Below, one piece after another: positions 46,443-55,802 of a stretch of 64,000 bases of DNA. The stretch is taken from contig JAOSJL010000001.1 in the NCBI GenBank assembly GCA_027494115.1, positions 2,597,937 to 2,661,936 of the forward strand. The letters run 5' to 3'. The notes beneath the pieces are model-generated. The model worked only from the letters and a program-made list of their open reading frames with translations. It ran no database searches and had not been told where the DNA came from. Both the position numbers and the translations under genes were made by a program. Within the stretch, counting starts at the first letter, position 1, and every line of letters begins with the position of its first letter. This DNA is from Acidimicrobiia bacterium (lineage in GTDB: Bacteria; Actinomycetota; Acidimicrobiia; IMCC26256; JAOSJL01).

Positions 46443-47194
46443 GCCGGGCCCTCTACCTCCATGAGCTCGTCGACGTCGTCGGCCAGGGTCAGTACGAGTA
46501 CATGGAACATGTCGCTCAGGAGCCCGTGCAACGCATGCAGGGGATGTTCACACTCCAGGGAACGTTCTTCGTGTGCGCGCCCGGCGGAGGCCGATGGCCG
46601 CAGGTCGTCAACATCTGGGACGTGGGCGACGACGGCTGGGAGGGCTGGGCCCGCAACGTCGATCGCCTGAACCTGAAACGGCGCCAGGCCTTCTACGGGG
46701 ACTGGTGGGACACGGCCGCGCAGTGGCGACGCGGTGGATTCGACCGTCTGTGCGGGGGCGTTCCGGGAAGCCCGACGACCGCCGAGATCGCCTCTGCGGG
46801 AACCGGTGGAACGCTGTTCCTCCACGAACTCCTCACGGTGCGTCCGGGATCGGCCCTCGAATTCCTCGCAGCGGTCGTTGACGAGCGCGTCCCCTTCATG
46901 CGCGACCACGGCCACGAGCCCACCGGGCTCTACGAGGTACTCGGCAATCAGCACGAGGTCGTGATGGTCTGGGCCAGCGACATCGCGTCCCAGACACGGC
47001 TGCGACAGAACCGTGACACCACCCACGGGCTGTCGGACGAAGGCACACACGACGGGCGGATCGCCGCCTGGGAGCGACGGTCGGCCGAGTTCGTGACCGG
47101 GGGCGACACGCACCTCATGACACCGAAGCCCGGCACGGTCTACGGACCCGACGACTGGGAGGACGCCAGCCTCGAGGACTGGCTCGACTCCTGA
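46439..47194 (+). CDS. Uncharacterised protein, probable dimeric alpha/beta-barrel (NIPSNAP-like)
   Basis: A 251-residue soluble protein made of two similar halves: LYLHELVDVVGQGQYEYMEH near the start and LFLHELLTVRPGSALEFLAA in the middle, each followed by a segment like VNIWDVGDDGWEGWARNV or VVMVWASDIASQTRLRQN. This arrangement resembles duplicated ferredoxin-like (NIPSNAP or EthD-type) domains. No catalytic residues can be assigned. The start overlaps the quinone-reductase stop, and rsgA begins 11 bp after its end. Confidence 0.6.
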   Translation: MSRALYLHELVDVVGQGQYEYMEHVAQEPVQRMQGMFTLQGTFFVCAPGGGRWPQVVNIWDVGDDGWEGWARNVDRLNLKRRQAFYGDWWDTAAQWRRGGFDRLCGGVPGSPTTAEIASAGTGGTLFLHELLTVRPGSALEFLAAVVDERVPFMRDHGHEPTGLYEVLGNQHEVVMVWASDIASQTRLRQNRDTTHGLSDEGTHDGRIAAWERRSAEFVTGGDTHLMTPKPGTVYGPDDWEDASLEDWLDS

Positions 47195-47205
47195 GTGCTG
47201 CGCTG

Positions 47206-48267
47206 ATGACGTCAACGTACCCCGAACTCGATTGCCTCGGGTGGAACGACCGGTGGAGCGCCCTGTTCGCGGAGGTGGACGCACGCGATGCGGCGCCGGG
47301 TCGCGTGATCCGCCACGACGGCAGCGCCGTTCTCGTGACGTTGCCGACCGGGACGCGGCACGTTCCGATTCACGGCGCCGTCGGCGACGTGACCGTGGGC
47401 GACTGGGTGGTCGTGATCGACAATGAGGGCGAAGGCGCGATCGGATCGGTTCTCACACGCACGTCGCTGCTGGAGCGGCGGGACCCCTCCACCGACCGTT
47501 CACAACTCCTGGCGGCCAATGTCGACCGCGTCGTCATGGTCTGCGGAACCGACCGGCCTCTGCGTGTCGGACGGATCCGGCGCGGTGTTGCCCTGGCGTG
47601 GGAGGCGGGCGCGGTCCCGGCCGTCGTCGTGACCAAGACCGACCTCACTGACGACGTCACCCCGCTACTGGAGGAGGTTCGCGTCGCCGACCCGGCACTG
47701 GACGTCTTCGCTGTCTCGGCGCGCACCGGAACCGGACTCGATGACCTGGCCGACCTGGCGGTCGGTGCCACGCTGGTCTTCATCGGCGAATCGGGGTCCG
47801 GGAAGTCGACCCTCGTCAACGCGCTGGTAGGAGACGACGTGGCAGCGACCGCACCGGTACGCAGCGGCGACGCCAAAGGACGCCACACCACCACCACGAG
47901 GCAACTGCACATCCTGACATCGGGCGGATGTGTCATCGATTCGCCCGGTATTCGTGAACTCGGTATCTGGGCAACGACCGATTCCGTCGATTCGGCGTTT
48001 CCCGAGATCGGCGAACTCGCACCGGACTGCCGATTCCGCGACTGCGCGCACGACAAGGAGCCCGGCTGCGCGGTGGTCGGCGCCGTCGAGGAAGGAGTGC
48101 TCGACCCGGAGCGACTCGAGGCGTGGCAGGCGCTGCGTCGCGAGGCCGCCGCCGCCGAACTCCGCGGCGACCCGCGCGCTCAGCGACAGGCGGGCAAACG
48201 CTTCGGCCGAATGGCCCGCGAGGCCCAGCGCCTCAAAGCCGAGCGCACAGAACCGGAGGACCCGTGA
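47206..48267 (+). CDS. rsgA: Ribosome small-subunit-dependent GTPase A
   Basis: A 353-residue circularly permuted GTPase that checks maturation of the 30S ribosomal subunit. An N-terminal OB fold (about 30-90) is followed by VVVTKTDL (G4), VSARTGTGLDDL (G5), the P-loop IGESGSGKSTLVNALVG (G1), GRHTTTTRQLHIL (G2) and IDSPGIRELGI (G3). The C-terminal zinc site is DCRFRDCAHDKEPGCAV, with the Cys-Cys-His-Cys set. The order of the G motifs is the hallmark of the family. A long hairpin lies just after its stop. Confidence 0.92.
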   Translation: MTSTYPELDCLGWNDRWSALFAEVDARDAAPGRVIRHDGSAVLVTLPTGTRHVPIHGAVGDVTVGDWVVVIDNEGEGAIGSVLTRTSLLERRDPSTDRSQLLAANVDRVVMVCGTDRPLRVGRIRRGVALAWEAGAVPAVVVTKTDLTDDVTPLLEEVRVADPALDVFAVSARTGTGLDDLADLAVGATLVFIGESGSGKSTLVNALVGDDVAATAPVRSGDAKGRHTTTTRQLHILTSGGCVIDSPGIRELGIWATTDSVDSAFPEIGELAPDCRFRDCAHDKEPGCAVVGAVEEGVLDPERLEAWQALRREAAAAELRGDPRAQRQAGKRFGRMAREAQRLKAERTEPEDP

Positions 48268-48278
48268 GCCCGGCCACG

Positions 48279-48316
48279 CATTTGACACCTGAGGGACGTC
48301 TCAGAGGTATCAAATG
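48279..48316. terminator. Bidirectional terminator-like hairpin
   Basis: CATTTGA (48279-48285) pairs with TCAAATG (48310-48316), followed inward by ACCT/AGGT and GAG/CTC around loop GGACGT. It occupies the whole gap between the convergent rsgA and AtuA-like genes and overlaps the AtuA stop codon. The outer A/T pairs provide T-rich 3' ends in both directions. Confidence 0.6.
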
Positions 48317-50106
48317 TCGGCGAGAAGGCTCACCGGCACATCGACCTCGGCCGCGCGTAGGCGTTCGCCGAGGCTCTTGGCCTGGGCGTCGAAACGCAGC
48401 GACGCGGCGACACCCTCGCCGAGCAGGCCCTTCACGACGAAGTTGAGCGACCGGATGTTCGGGAAGTCGTGGCGCTCCACCACGAGACCGTCGATCTCGG
48501 GGACCAGCTCCGCCAACCGCTCCGGTGTCAGGAACGCAGACAACCAGGCGAACACGTCATCGGAGCGCGCCCACACCCCGACGTTGGCGTCGCCTCCCTT
48601 GTCGCCCGACCGGGCCCCGATCAGACGACCGAGTCGCACGGACTCCGTCGGCCCGCCGGGAATGGACCCGGTGGCAGGTTCGGCGACCTCGATCGGAGGA
48701 ATCGGCGCTCCTCCGTCGATGGGTGCGCCGGGATCGATCGTCGTCTCGCCCTCCACGACGACCGTGGCGGGGACGTGCTGCGCGCCGACGAGCGCCGGCC
48801 AGTAGACACCGAACGGGCGCGCGTCCGCGGGCGCCGCGGTTCCGAAGTAACCGGGATAGCTCGCCAGGGCCATCTCGACAGCACGGTTGGAGAAGGCCCG
48901 GCCGACCTTGTCGGGATCAGCGTCGATCACGGTCACGTACAACAGGCCGTGACCGTCGGCCTCCCCCTTCACGAGCTCGGCAGCGGCGTCGTCGAACGAC
49001 TCGGCGCCACCGGGGATCGACTGCCACAGGGTCCGCTCCGCCAGCGCCGCCTTCGCCTCGATGTCGAGACCGGTGAGCACGAAGGTTGTCCCGTTGCGCC
49101 ACCCACCGAGGTAGTTGATCGCGACCTTGGTCGTGGACGGCGCCGGCTCGCCGCGTACGCCCGAGATCCGCACACGGTCGGGACCCTGCTGGTCCAGGTG
49201 GATCGTGTCGAAGCGAGCGACCACGTCGGGGTTCGGATAGCGGGCGCCGGCGATCTCGTAGAGCAACTGCGCCGTGACCGTGCCGATACTGACGAGCCCG
49301 CCGGTGCCCTCGTGTTTGGTGATCACCGATGCGCCGTCTGCCTCGACCTCGGCTATCGGGAAGCCGCAGTGCTCGAGCCCGGGAACCTCCTCGAAGAAGG
49401 CGTAGTTGCCACCCGTCACCTGTGCGCCGCACTCGATGGCGTGGCCCGCTACGACCGCACCGGCGAGCGCATCCCAGTTGTCGCGCTCCCAGCCGTGCCA
49501 CCACGCCGCCGGGCCGACGACAACGGCTGCGTCGGTCACTCGACCGGTGACGACCACATCGGCACCGGCCTGGAGAGCCGTCGTGATGCCCCAGCCCCCG
49601 AGGTAGGCGTTGGCGCTGATCGGCTCGGTGCCGAGATCGGCGAGCGGCTTCCCGCTCTCCATGTGGGCAAGCGGCTCTCCGGCTTCCCCGAGCTCGGCGA
49701 TACGTCCGAGCAGGTCGTCGCCTTCCACGTGGGCCACCGTCACCTCCACGCCGATCTCGGCGGCCACCTCACGAACGGCGTCGGCACACCCGGCCGGATT
49801 CAGACCTCCGGCGTTGGCGACCACGCGGATTTCCTTTGCCACACAGGTACCGAGGACCTGGCGCATCTGTTCGATGAACGTGCGGGCGAAGCCTGCCTCG
49901 GGGTGCTTCGCCTTCTGGCGGGCCAGAATCAGCATGGTGAGCTCGGCCAGCCAGTCGCCGGTGAGCACGTCGATATCGCCGCCCTCGACCATCTCCTTCG
50001 CTGCCGACAGACGGTCACCGAAGAAGCCGCTGCAGTTGGCGATCCGGACCGCTCTCGTTCCGGCATCCGCGGGGCGTGGGTTCGTGGGCAACGGGTTGGT
50101 GGGCAT
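48310..50106 (-). CDS. AtuA-family (DUF1446) acyclic terpene utilisation protein
   Basis: 598 residues from the ATG 50106 (MPTNPLPTNPR). The large N-terminal domain has IANCSGFFGDRLSAAKEMVE, DVLTGDWLAELTMLILARQK, RVVANAGGLNPAGCADAV and GGWGITTALQAGADVVVTGR, all diagnostic of AtuA/DUF1446. A C-terminal domain of about 100 residues (LGRLIGARSGDKGGDANVGV ... SLNFVVKGLLGEG) is the AtuA-like ferredoxin-fold part. AtuA is needed for citronellol/geraniol breakdown in Pseudomonas, but its reaction is unknown. It is divergent by 19 bp from an acyl-CoA dehydrogenase, consistent with an acyl-CoA degradation role. Confidence 0.85.
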   Translation of the reverse strand: MPTNPLPTNPRPADAGTRAVRIANCSGFFGDRLSAAKEMVEGGDIDVLTGDWLAELTMLILARQKAKHPEAGFARTFIEQMRQVLGTCVAKEIRVVANAGGLNPAGCADAVREVAAEIGVEVTVAHVEGDDLLGRIAELGEAGEPLAHMESGKPLADLGTEPISANAYLGGWGITTALQAGADVVVTGRVTDAAVVVGPAAWWHGWERDNWDALAGAVVAGHAIECGAQVTGGNYAFFEEVPGLEHCGFPIAEVEADGASVITKHEGTGGLVSIGTVTAQLLYEIAGARYPNPDVVARFDTIHLDQQGPDRVRISGVRGEPAPSTTKVAINYLGGWRNGTTFVLTGLDIEAKAALAERTLWQSIPGGAESFDDAAAELVKGEADGHGLLYVTVIDADPDKVGRAFSNRAVEMALASYPGYFGTAAPADARPFGVYWPALVGAQHVPATVVVEGETTIDPGAPIDGGAPIPPIEVAEPATGSIPGGPTESVRLGRLIGARSGDKGGDANVGVWARSDDVFAWLSAFLTPERLAELVPEIDGLVVERHDFPNIRSLNFVVKGLLGEGVAASLRFDAQAKSLGERLRAAEVDVPVSLLADI

Positions 50107-50125
50107 CGCGTGACAATATCGACCC

Positions 50126-51266
50126 ATGGAGTTCACAGACGAGCACAACATGTTCCGCACATCGGTCCGAAACTTCCTCGAACGCGAGATCGAGCCTCAC
50201 GTCGATGCCTGGGAGGCGGCCGGAGAGATGCCGCTCCACGACGTCTTCACGAAACTGGCCGACGCGGGAATGCTCGGGCTCGAATACGACACCGAGTACG
50301 GCGGAGAGGGTGCCGACCACTTCTTCAATGCCATCTTCTGCGAGGAGATGGGCCGCATCCATTCCGCGTTGGCGATGGCCACGGCCGTCCAGACCAGCAT
50401 GGCGACCCCGGCTCTCGCCCGCTTCGGCACCGAAGAGCTCAAGCGGAAGTACCTCGAGCCGGCGCTCACCGGTCGGGCCGTCACCTCGATCGCCGTCACC
50501 GAACCCGACGCCGGTTCCGACGTCGCCGCGATTCGCACGCGAGCAGAACGTGACGACGACATGTGGGTGATCAACGGCACGAAGCTCTACATCACCAATG
50601 GCGTCCAGGCCGATTGGCTCTGTCTGCTCGCCCGGACGTCGGACGAGGGAACGTCGGGGATGTCGCAGATCATCGTCCCGACCGACACCGAGGGATTCTC
50701 GGTGAGCCGCACTCTCGACAAGCTCGGCAACCGGGCGTCGGACACGACGGAACTGTCGTTCGTCGACGCACGTGTTCCGGTGGCGAACACGATCGGGGGA
50801 GATCGGGCGCGGGTTTCACCAGCAGATGGCGCAGTTCCAGAACGAACGGATGAGCGCGTGCTACAACGCGGTCGGCTCCATGTCACGTGCGCTCGAACGC
50901 ACACGCGACTACCTGCGCGAGCGTCACGCCTTCGGAAAGCCGTTGATCGACCGGCAGTACATCCAGTTTCGGCTGGCGGAGCTCTCTGCCGAACTCGATC
51001 TGCTGCGCCACTACAACTACGCCTGCGTCGAGGCCTACATGCGGGGAGAGGACACCACGCGGTTTGCGACGATCGCGAAGCTGAAGGCCGGTCGGCTCGT
51101 GCGTGATGTCGCCGACACGTGCATCCAGTTCCACGGCGGTATCGGCTACATGGAGGAAACGTGGACGGCCCGCTACTTCCGGGACTCGCGTCTCATGTCG
51201 ATCGGGGGAGGCGCCGACGAGGTCATGCTCTTCGTGCTGTCACGACTCGACGGCTTCACCCGCTGA
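50126..51266 (+). CDS. Acyl-CoA dehydrogenase (frame broken in G-run 50795-50799)
   Basis: About 380 residues after repair, the usual length. It oxidises an acyl-CoA to the 2-enoyl-CoA with FAD. Visible are MEFTDEHNMFRTSVRNFLER, AVTEPDAGSDVAAIRTRA, the flavin/substrate region WVINGTKLYITNGVQADW, and the C-terminal helical domain with ALERTRDYLRERHAFGKPLI, QFHGGIGYMEETWTARYFRD. The frame changes at five G's (50795-50799) between VANTIGG and EIGRGFHQQMAQFQ; one extra G repairs it. It lies between the AtuA-like gene (divergent) and an enoyl-CoA hydratase (convergent). Confidence 0.9.
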
Positions 51267-51286
51267 GGCCCGCAGCTCGAGTCGAC

Positions 51287-52051
51287 TCAGTCCCCCGGCT
51301 CGGCCCACGACGGCGGACGCTTGTCCATGAAGGCCGCGATTCCCTCCGCGGCCTCGGGAGAGGCGAACAACGACGCCGACAGTCTTTCGGCGTGGGCGTA
51401 CGCCTCGGTGACCTCCATCGCCGGAAGGTCCCGTAACAGCGCACGCGTCGCGGCCACCGCGTTCGGTTCGGTCGCTCGAATGGCATCGAGCAGAGGGGCG
51501 GTCTTCTCTTCGATCTCGTCAGGCGGAACCGCGACCGTCACGAGACCCGCCCGTGCGGCGTCCACAGCGTCGAACTTCTCCCCCGTGAGCATGTAACGCG
51601 ACACCGCCCGAGGTGTCATGGCCTCGAGGCACGGCAGAGCGATGACCGCTGGAGCAACCCCCAAGCGGACCTCGCTGAACGCGAAGGTAGCGTTGGTCGG
51701 TGCCACCACGATGTCGGCGGCCGCCACGAGCCCGAGCCCGCCGCCACGGGCATGGCCGTTCAGACGGGCCACGACCGCCTTGGGGTAGTTACGCAACGTC
51801 ACGAGAACATCGGCGAAGGAGCCCGGACCGGTACCCGCGCCCGCAGCAGCCGACAGGTCGGCACCGGCGCAAAAGACCGTTCCTGTCGCGGTGAGCAGAA
51901 CGCCGCGGACAGATCGGTCACCGGCCGCCGCCTTCAGGTGATCGTGCAGCTCCCCCATGAGCTGCACCGACAACGCATTGCGGTTGTCGGGTGAATCGAG
52001 CGTGATGACGCCGATGCGGTCGTCGACACCGTAGTGGACAAGTTCATCCAT
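51287..52051 (-). CDS. Enoyl-CoA hydratase/isomerase family protein
   Basis: A 254-residue crotonase-fold protein. The oxyanion-hole loops are in FCAGADLSAAAG and NGHARGGGLGLVAAADIVVA. The residue usually acting as catalytic Glu after AFSEVRLG is replaced by the stretch VAPAVIALP, so the exact reaction (hydration, isomerisation or another) is uncertain. It is probably part of the same degradation function as the adjacent acyl-CoA dehydrogenase. Confidence 0.85.
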   Translation of the reverse strand: MDELVHYGVDDRIGVITLDSPDNRNALSVQLMGELHDHLKAAAGDRSVRGVLLTATGTVFCAGADLSAAAGAGTGPGSFADVLVTLRNYPKAVVARLNGHARGGGLGLVAAADIVVAPTNATFAFSEVRLGVAPAVIALPCLEAMTPRAVSRYMLTGEKFDAVDAARAGLVTVAVPPDEIEEKTAPLLDAIRATEPNAVAATRALLRDLPAMEVTEAYAHAERLSASLFASPEAAEGIAAFMDKRPPSWAEPGD

Positions 52052-52093
52052 TCCCGGGCTCCTCGTGGAGATGGCCTTCGACCACCGCGCACC

Positions 52094-52945
52094 CTACGTC
52101 GCCGGCTCCAGGGTCGTCAGCGTGAACGAACCGGTGTCGCGGTAGGGGCGACGCCCGAGTGGTGATTCCGTGTCGACGTCGGTGTCGAAGGAGATGCGCA
52201 ACGGCATCCAGGTCTCCGCGTCGATCGTCAGCTCCACCGTCTCCGTTCCGCCCTGGAAACCACTGAGCACGCTGTCGCGCTGAACGACGACGGCGTCTCG
52301 CTGCTCCCCTGCCACGTCGAGCGTCGTTTCCCCACCACCGGACACGGTCGCCTCGACGCTCGTGGTGCCCTCGAGGCTGTCGTTCTCTCCCGTGCACGAT
52401 CCGGTGCCTTCGACGACCTCACCATCGCGCCCGAGGAGTCCGAACGGTGGGTCACACGTGAACGTCGTCACGATGTCGAACTTGATACCGGGGAACTCGC
52501 GTTGAATCGAGGTCACCTCTCCCTCTTCCACCAGCGCGTCGTCGGTGACACAGAAGTCCCAGCGGCGCCAGTGGTTGGTGTTGAGATCGACGCGCACCGT
52601 GAAGCAGCCCTCGGCGCCGTGGGTGACGGTCACGGGTGCCTCGGGCCCGAACTCCTCGTTCAGCGGGCCGAACCCGATGTCCTCCACTCCCTCGGCCGTG
52701 GCCGAGTACACACCCGCAGCCGGACGGTCGGTCGGACCCTGCTGGGCCTCCGCCGTCCCCGAGCGGAACTCCTCCAGCGCATCAGCCTGCGACTTCTCAC
52801 CGGGTTCGCGATGACCGAAGACGATGTAGAGCCCGGCCGCAGCGATCAGGACGACGAGTGCCCCGATGCCGATGAGCAGAGCGCGGCGCAGCCGACGGGG
52901 TATCGGAGTCGGCGAGCTCTCGGTCGGCGCACCGTCAGTCGGCAT
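52094..52945 (-). CDS. Membrane-anchored extracytoplasmic protein, MMPL partner
   Basis: 283 residues from the ATG 52945. A short Pro-rich cytoplasmic tail and one helix (ALLIGIGALVVLIAAAGLYI) are followed by an extracytoplasmic beta-rich domain with four Cys (EGCFTVRVDLNTNH; WDFCVTDD; TFTCDPPFGLLG; GSCTGEND). The start overlaps the end of the MMPL gene by 11 bp, so the two are co-transcribed. It may be an accessory or lipid-binding subunit for the exporter, in the way small mycobacterial membrane proteins accompany MmpL. I recognise no named family. Confidence 0.65.
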   Translation of the reverse strand: MPTDGAPTESSPTPIPRRLRRALLIGIGALVVLIAAAGLYIVFGHREPGEKSQADALEEFRSGTAEAQQGPTDRPAAGVYSATAEGVEDIGFGPLNEEFGPEAPVTVTHGAEGCFTVRVDLNTNHWRRWDFCVTDDALVEEGEVTSIQREFPGIKFDIVTTFTCDPPFGLLGRDGEVVEGTGSCTGENDSLEGTTSVEATVSGGGETTLDVAGEQRDAVVVQRDSVLSGFQGGTETVELTIDAETWMPLRISFDTDVDTESPLGRRPYRDTGSFTLTTLEPAT

Positions 52946-55084
52946 CGCTGCGAACCTCCTCGAGGTCGAGGCGCGGGAGCACACGATCGAGCCAACGGGG
53001 GATCCACCAGTTCGCGTCGCCGACCAGCGCCATCGTCGACGGCACGAGCACCATGCGCACAATCGTGGCGTCGACGGCCACGGCGGTCGCCAGACCCAGA
53101 CCCATCATCTTCACGATGGGATCTTCGCCGGCGATGAAGCCGAGGAACACGCAGATCATGATCAGGGCAGCGCCGGTGATGACCTTCGCGGTCGCACCCA
53201 GACCTGTGACCACGCTGTCGATGTTGGTCTTGCCGCTGTGGTACTCCTCGCGGATTCGGGACAGGATGAACACCTCGTAGTCCATGGACAGCCCGAAGAC
53301 GATGGCGAACATCATCATCGGAACCACGGCGTTGATCGGCACCGATTCGTCGAGCCCGACGAGCGGGAGGCCCCATCCCCACTGGAACACAGCGACCACG
53401 ACGCCGTAGGCGGCACCGATCGACAACAGGTTCAGCAGGGCTGCCTTGACGGGTACCAGAAGCGAACGGAACACCACGGTCAGGAGCAGAAGGGACACGA
53501 CGACGACTGCGGCGATGAACCACGGAAGGCGGGCCGCGATCTTGTCGGAATGGTCGATGAACGCGGCCGTCGCCCCACCGACGAACGTCTCGACGTCCGT
53601 GCCGTCGGTGGCCGCCGGCAGTGTCGTGTTGCGGAGGCGGTGGACCAGCTCGCTCGTAGCCTCGTCCTGTGGCTCCGTGGTCGGGATGACGGTGACCACC
53701 GCTGTGTCGCCGGCGGCGTTGCTCTCGGCGGGCGAGACGAAACGGACGCCGAGGGTTTCGGCGAGTCCGGCGGTGATGGCCCCGACGGTGGCGTCGGGAT
53801 CCGCTGCGTCACTCACGTCGACCACCACGAGCAGCGGAGCGTTGAATCCGTCGCCGAATCCCTCGGCGAGCAGGTCGTAGGCACGCCGGTGCGTCGCCGA
53901 GGTCGGGTCGGTGCCCGCGTCGGCCTGCCCGAGTCGCATGTGGAACATGGGGAAGGCCAACACCAGCAGCACCGCGGTCGCCCCAGGCTGGATCTCCACG
54001 GGTGATGGGACACCCAGCGCGCCCACCACACCCACCCGGTGGTCTTGGGGCTGCCGTCGGGATGGCGCTCCCGCGGGTTCGGCGCCAGGCGCGTCCCCGC
54101 GAACCCGAGGAGGGCCGGAAGAAGCGTGACCGCCACCGCGGCAGCCACGGCGACGATGACCGACGCCGAGTAGCCGAGCGCGGCCACGAACGGGATTCCG
54201 GCGACCTGGAGCCCGAGGATGGCGACCACGACCGTGCCGCCCGCGAACACGACCGCCTGACCCGCGGTGGCGTTGGTACGCCCTGCCGACTGCTCGACGG
54301 AAACCCCCGCGGCGAGGTTCTCGCGGTGGCGGCTCAGAACGAACAAGGCGTAGTCGATCCCGACTCCGAGTCCGATCATCGTCGCCAACTGCGGAGCAAC
54401 CGACGGGATCTCGACCCCGGCGGCGAGCACACCGACGACGGACAGCCCGAACGCCATGCCCGCCAACGCGGTCGCGAGCGGCAGCACCATCGCGATCACG
54501 GACCGGAACATCGTGTACAGGATCACGAGCGCCGCCACGACGCCGATCGCCTCGGCGGGTCCGGTGGAGCGCTCCTTCAGGACGAGAGGCAGCTCGCCGC
54601 CGAACTCGACCTGTGCCCCGGTGCCTTCAGCCGGGGCCCCCGTGGCGATGAGCTCGTCGAGGACCTCCCGCCCGAGATCGGTGGCGGAGGCGTCGAACTG
54701 CACGGCCGCGAACGCGGTGGAACCGTCGCTCGAGACCGAGCCCGGACCGTTCAGCGGATCGGTCACGCTGAGCGTCGACGGCAGCGCTTCGATCTCGCGA
54801 ACGGAATCGGCGATACCGGCGGCGACCTCGGGGTCGTTCACCATGCCGTCGTCGACGTGGAACACGACCATCGCGGTGGCGCCCGAGCGCTCGGGAAACC
54901 GCTCGCCCAACAGGTCGAGGGCGTGTTGGGATTCGATGCCCGGTACATCGAAGTTGTCGACCGACGGGGCGTCGACGGCGCGGTTGGTCATGACGGCGCC
55001 GAGGATCAGCAGGATCCACACGCCGACCACGAGCCTGCGGTGCCGCGACGAGAACACCCCCGTTCGGTACAAGAAGCGGGACAT
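52935..55084 (-). CDS. MMPL/RND-family exporter (frame broken near 53985-54005)
   Basis: About 716 residues after repair, from the ATG 55084 with GGAGG upstream. It has two repeats, each with one helix (RRLVVGVWILLILGAVM; TAVLLVLAFPMFHMRLG), a large external loop and five helices. The transport-competent Asp-Tyr pairs are visible in both halves: IGLGVGIDYALFVLSRHREN and VFGLSMDYEVFILSRIREEY. This is the MmpL/RND architecture of lipid and hydrophobic-compound exporters in actinobacteria. The break lies at the junction of the two halves (WARWVSHHP to EIQPGATAVLL). Confidence 0.85.
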
Positions 55085-55319
55085 GACAGCACCTCCTGCC
55101 GGGAGGAGACGATGCCCTACCGGGAACGCGCCACAGTAGAACCGGGACAACCGCCCGACGGACCCGGGCCCGAGGTCTCGTCGCCACCTCCGCCCGGCGT
55201 CTCGGCGCCCGGGTCAGTGGGTCGACCCGACCTCCTGAGGACGCTCGCCGACGTGGACGGCGGACGGGCGCCCACCTAGGTTGGACGATTCGATCCGTAC
55301 CTGTGGAACGGGAGACACC
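55085..55319. other. Divergent intergenic region, 235 bp
   Basis: Between the MMPL exporter (minus) and the antiporter regulatory subunit (plus). Ribosome-binding sites are visible at both ends (GGAGG before 55084; GGGAGA before 55320). I see no strong operator-like dyad or hairpin in the middle. Confidence 0.4.
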
Positions 55320-55802
55320 ATGCCGGAGGTCTCGGAGACACTGCTACCCGGTGTCGGCGTTCGTCTGGAGTTCACGACCGTCGGCGGCGAACGGGTGGCG
55401 GTTCTCAACCACCGAACCGGTCGTCGCGAGATCGCGGTCTACGACCGTGACGATCCCGACGCCTGCACCACCGCCCTTCACCTGAACGCCGAGGACGCCC
55501 GGACCCTCGCCGAACTCCTCGGCGCCAGCCCTGTCAGCGAGGCAGTCGCCGAGGTGCAACAGCACATCGAGGGACTCGCGATCGACTGGGTCACGGTCCC
55601 CGAGGGCTCCAGCTTCGTCGGCTCCACGATTGCCGAGGGCGCGTTTCGTACCCGCACGGGCACGTCGATCGTGGCCGTCCTACGTGGCGACACGACGATT
55701 CCCGCGCCCGGGCCCGACCACCGTTTCGAACGCGATGACGTCGTGGTGGCGGTGGGTACGTCGGAAGGATTGGCGGAACTGCGCGATCTGCTCGTGTCGT
55801 GA
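55320..55802 (+). CDS. Regulatory subunit of a CPA2-type antiporter (TrkA-C domain)
   Basis: 160 residues from the ATG 55320, six bases after GGGAGA. An N-terminal domain (VRLEFTTVGGERVAVLNHRT) is followed by a C-terminal TrkA-C (RCK-C) domain (residues of about 95-160: FVGSTIAEGAFRTRTGTSIV, then FERDDVVVAVGTSEGLAEL). It is the KhtT-like soluble partner that gates a K+/H+ antiporter in response to a ligand. The antiporter gene overlaps its stop by four bases. Confidence 0.85.
   Translation: MPEVSETLLPGVGVRLEFTTVGGERVAVLNHRTGRREIAVYDRDDPDACTTALHLNAEDARTLAELLGASPVSEAVAEVQQHIEGLAIDWVTVPEGSSFVGSTIAEGAFRTRTGTSIVAVLRGDTTIPAPGPDHRFERDDVVVAVGTSEGLAELRDLLVS

Noticed and set aside
48469..50553. A 694-codon open frame on the plus strand
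   Set aside because: It is antisense to the AtuA-like gene, whose protein is clearly conserved; the antisense product is low-complexity Arg/Gly/His-rich and without domains, as is usual for GC-rich shadow frames.
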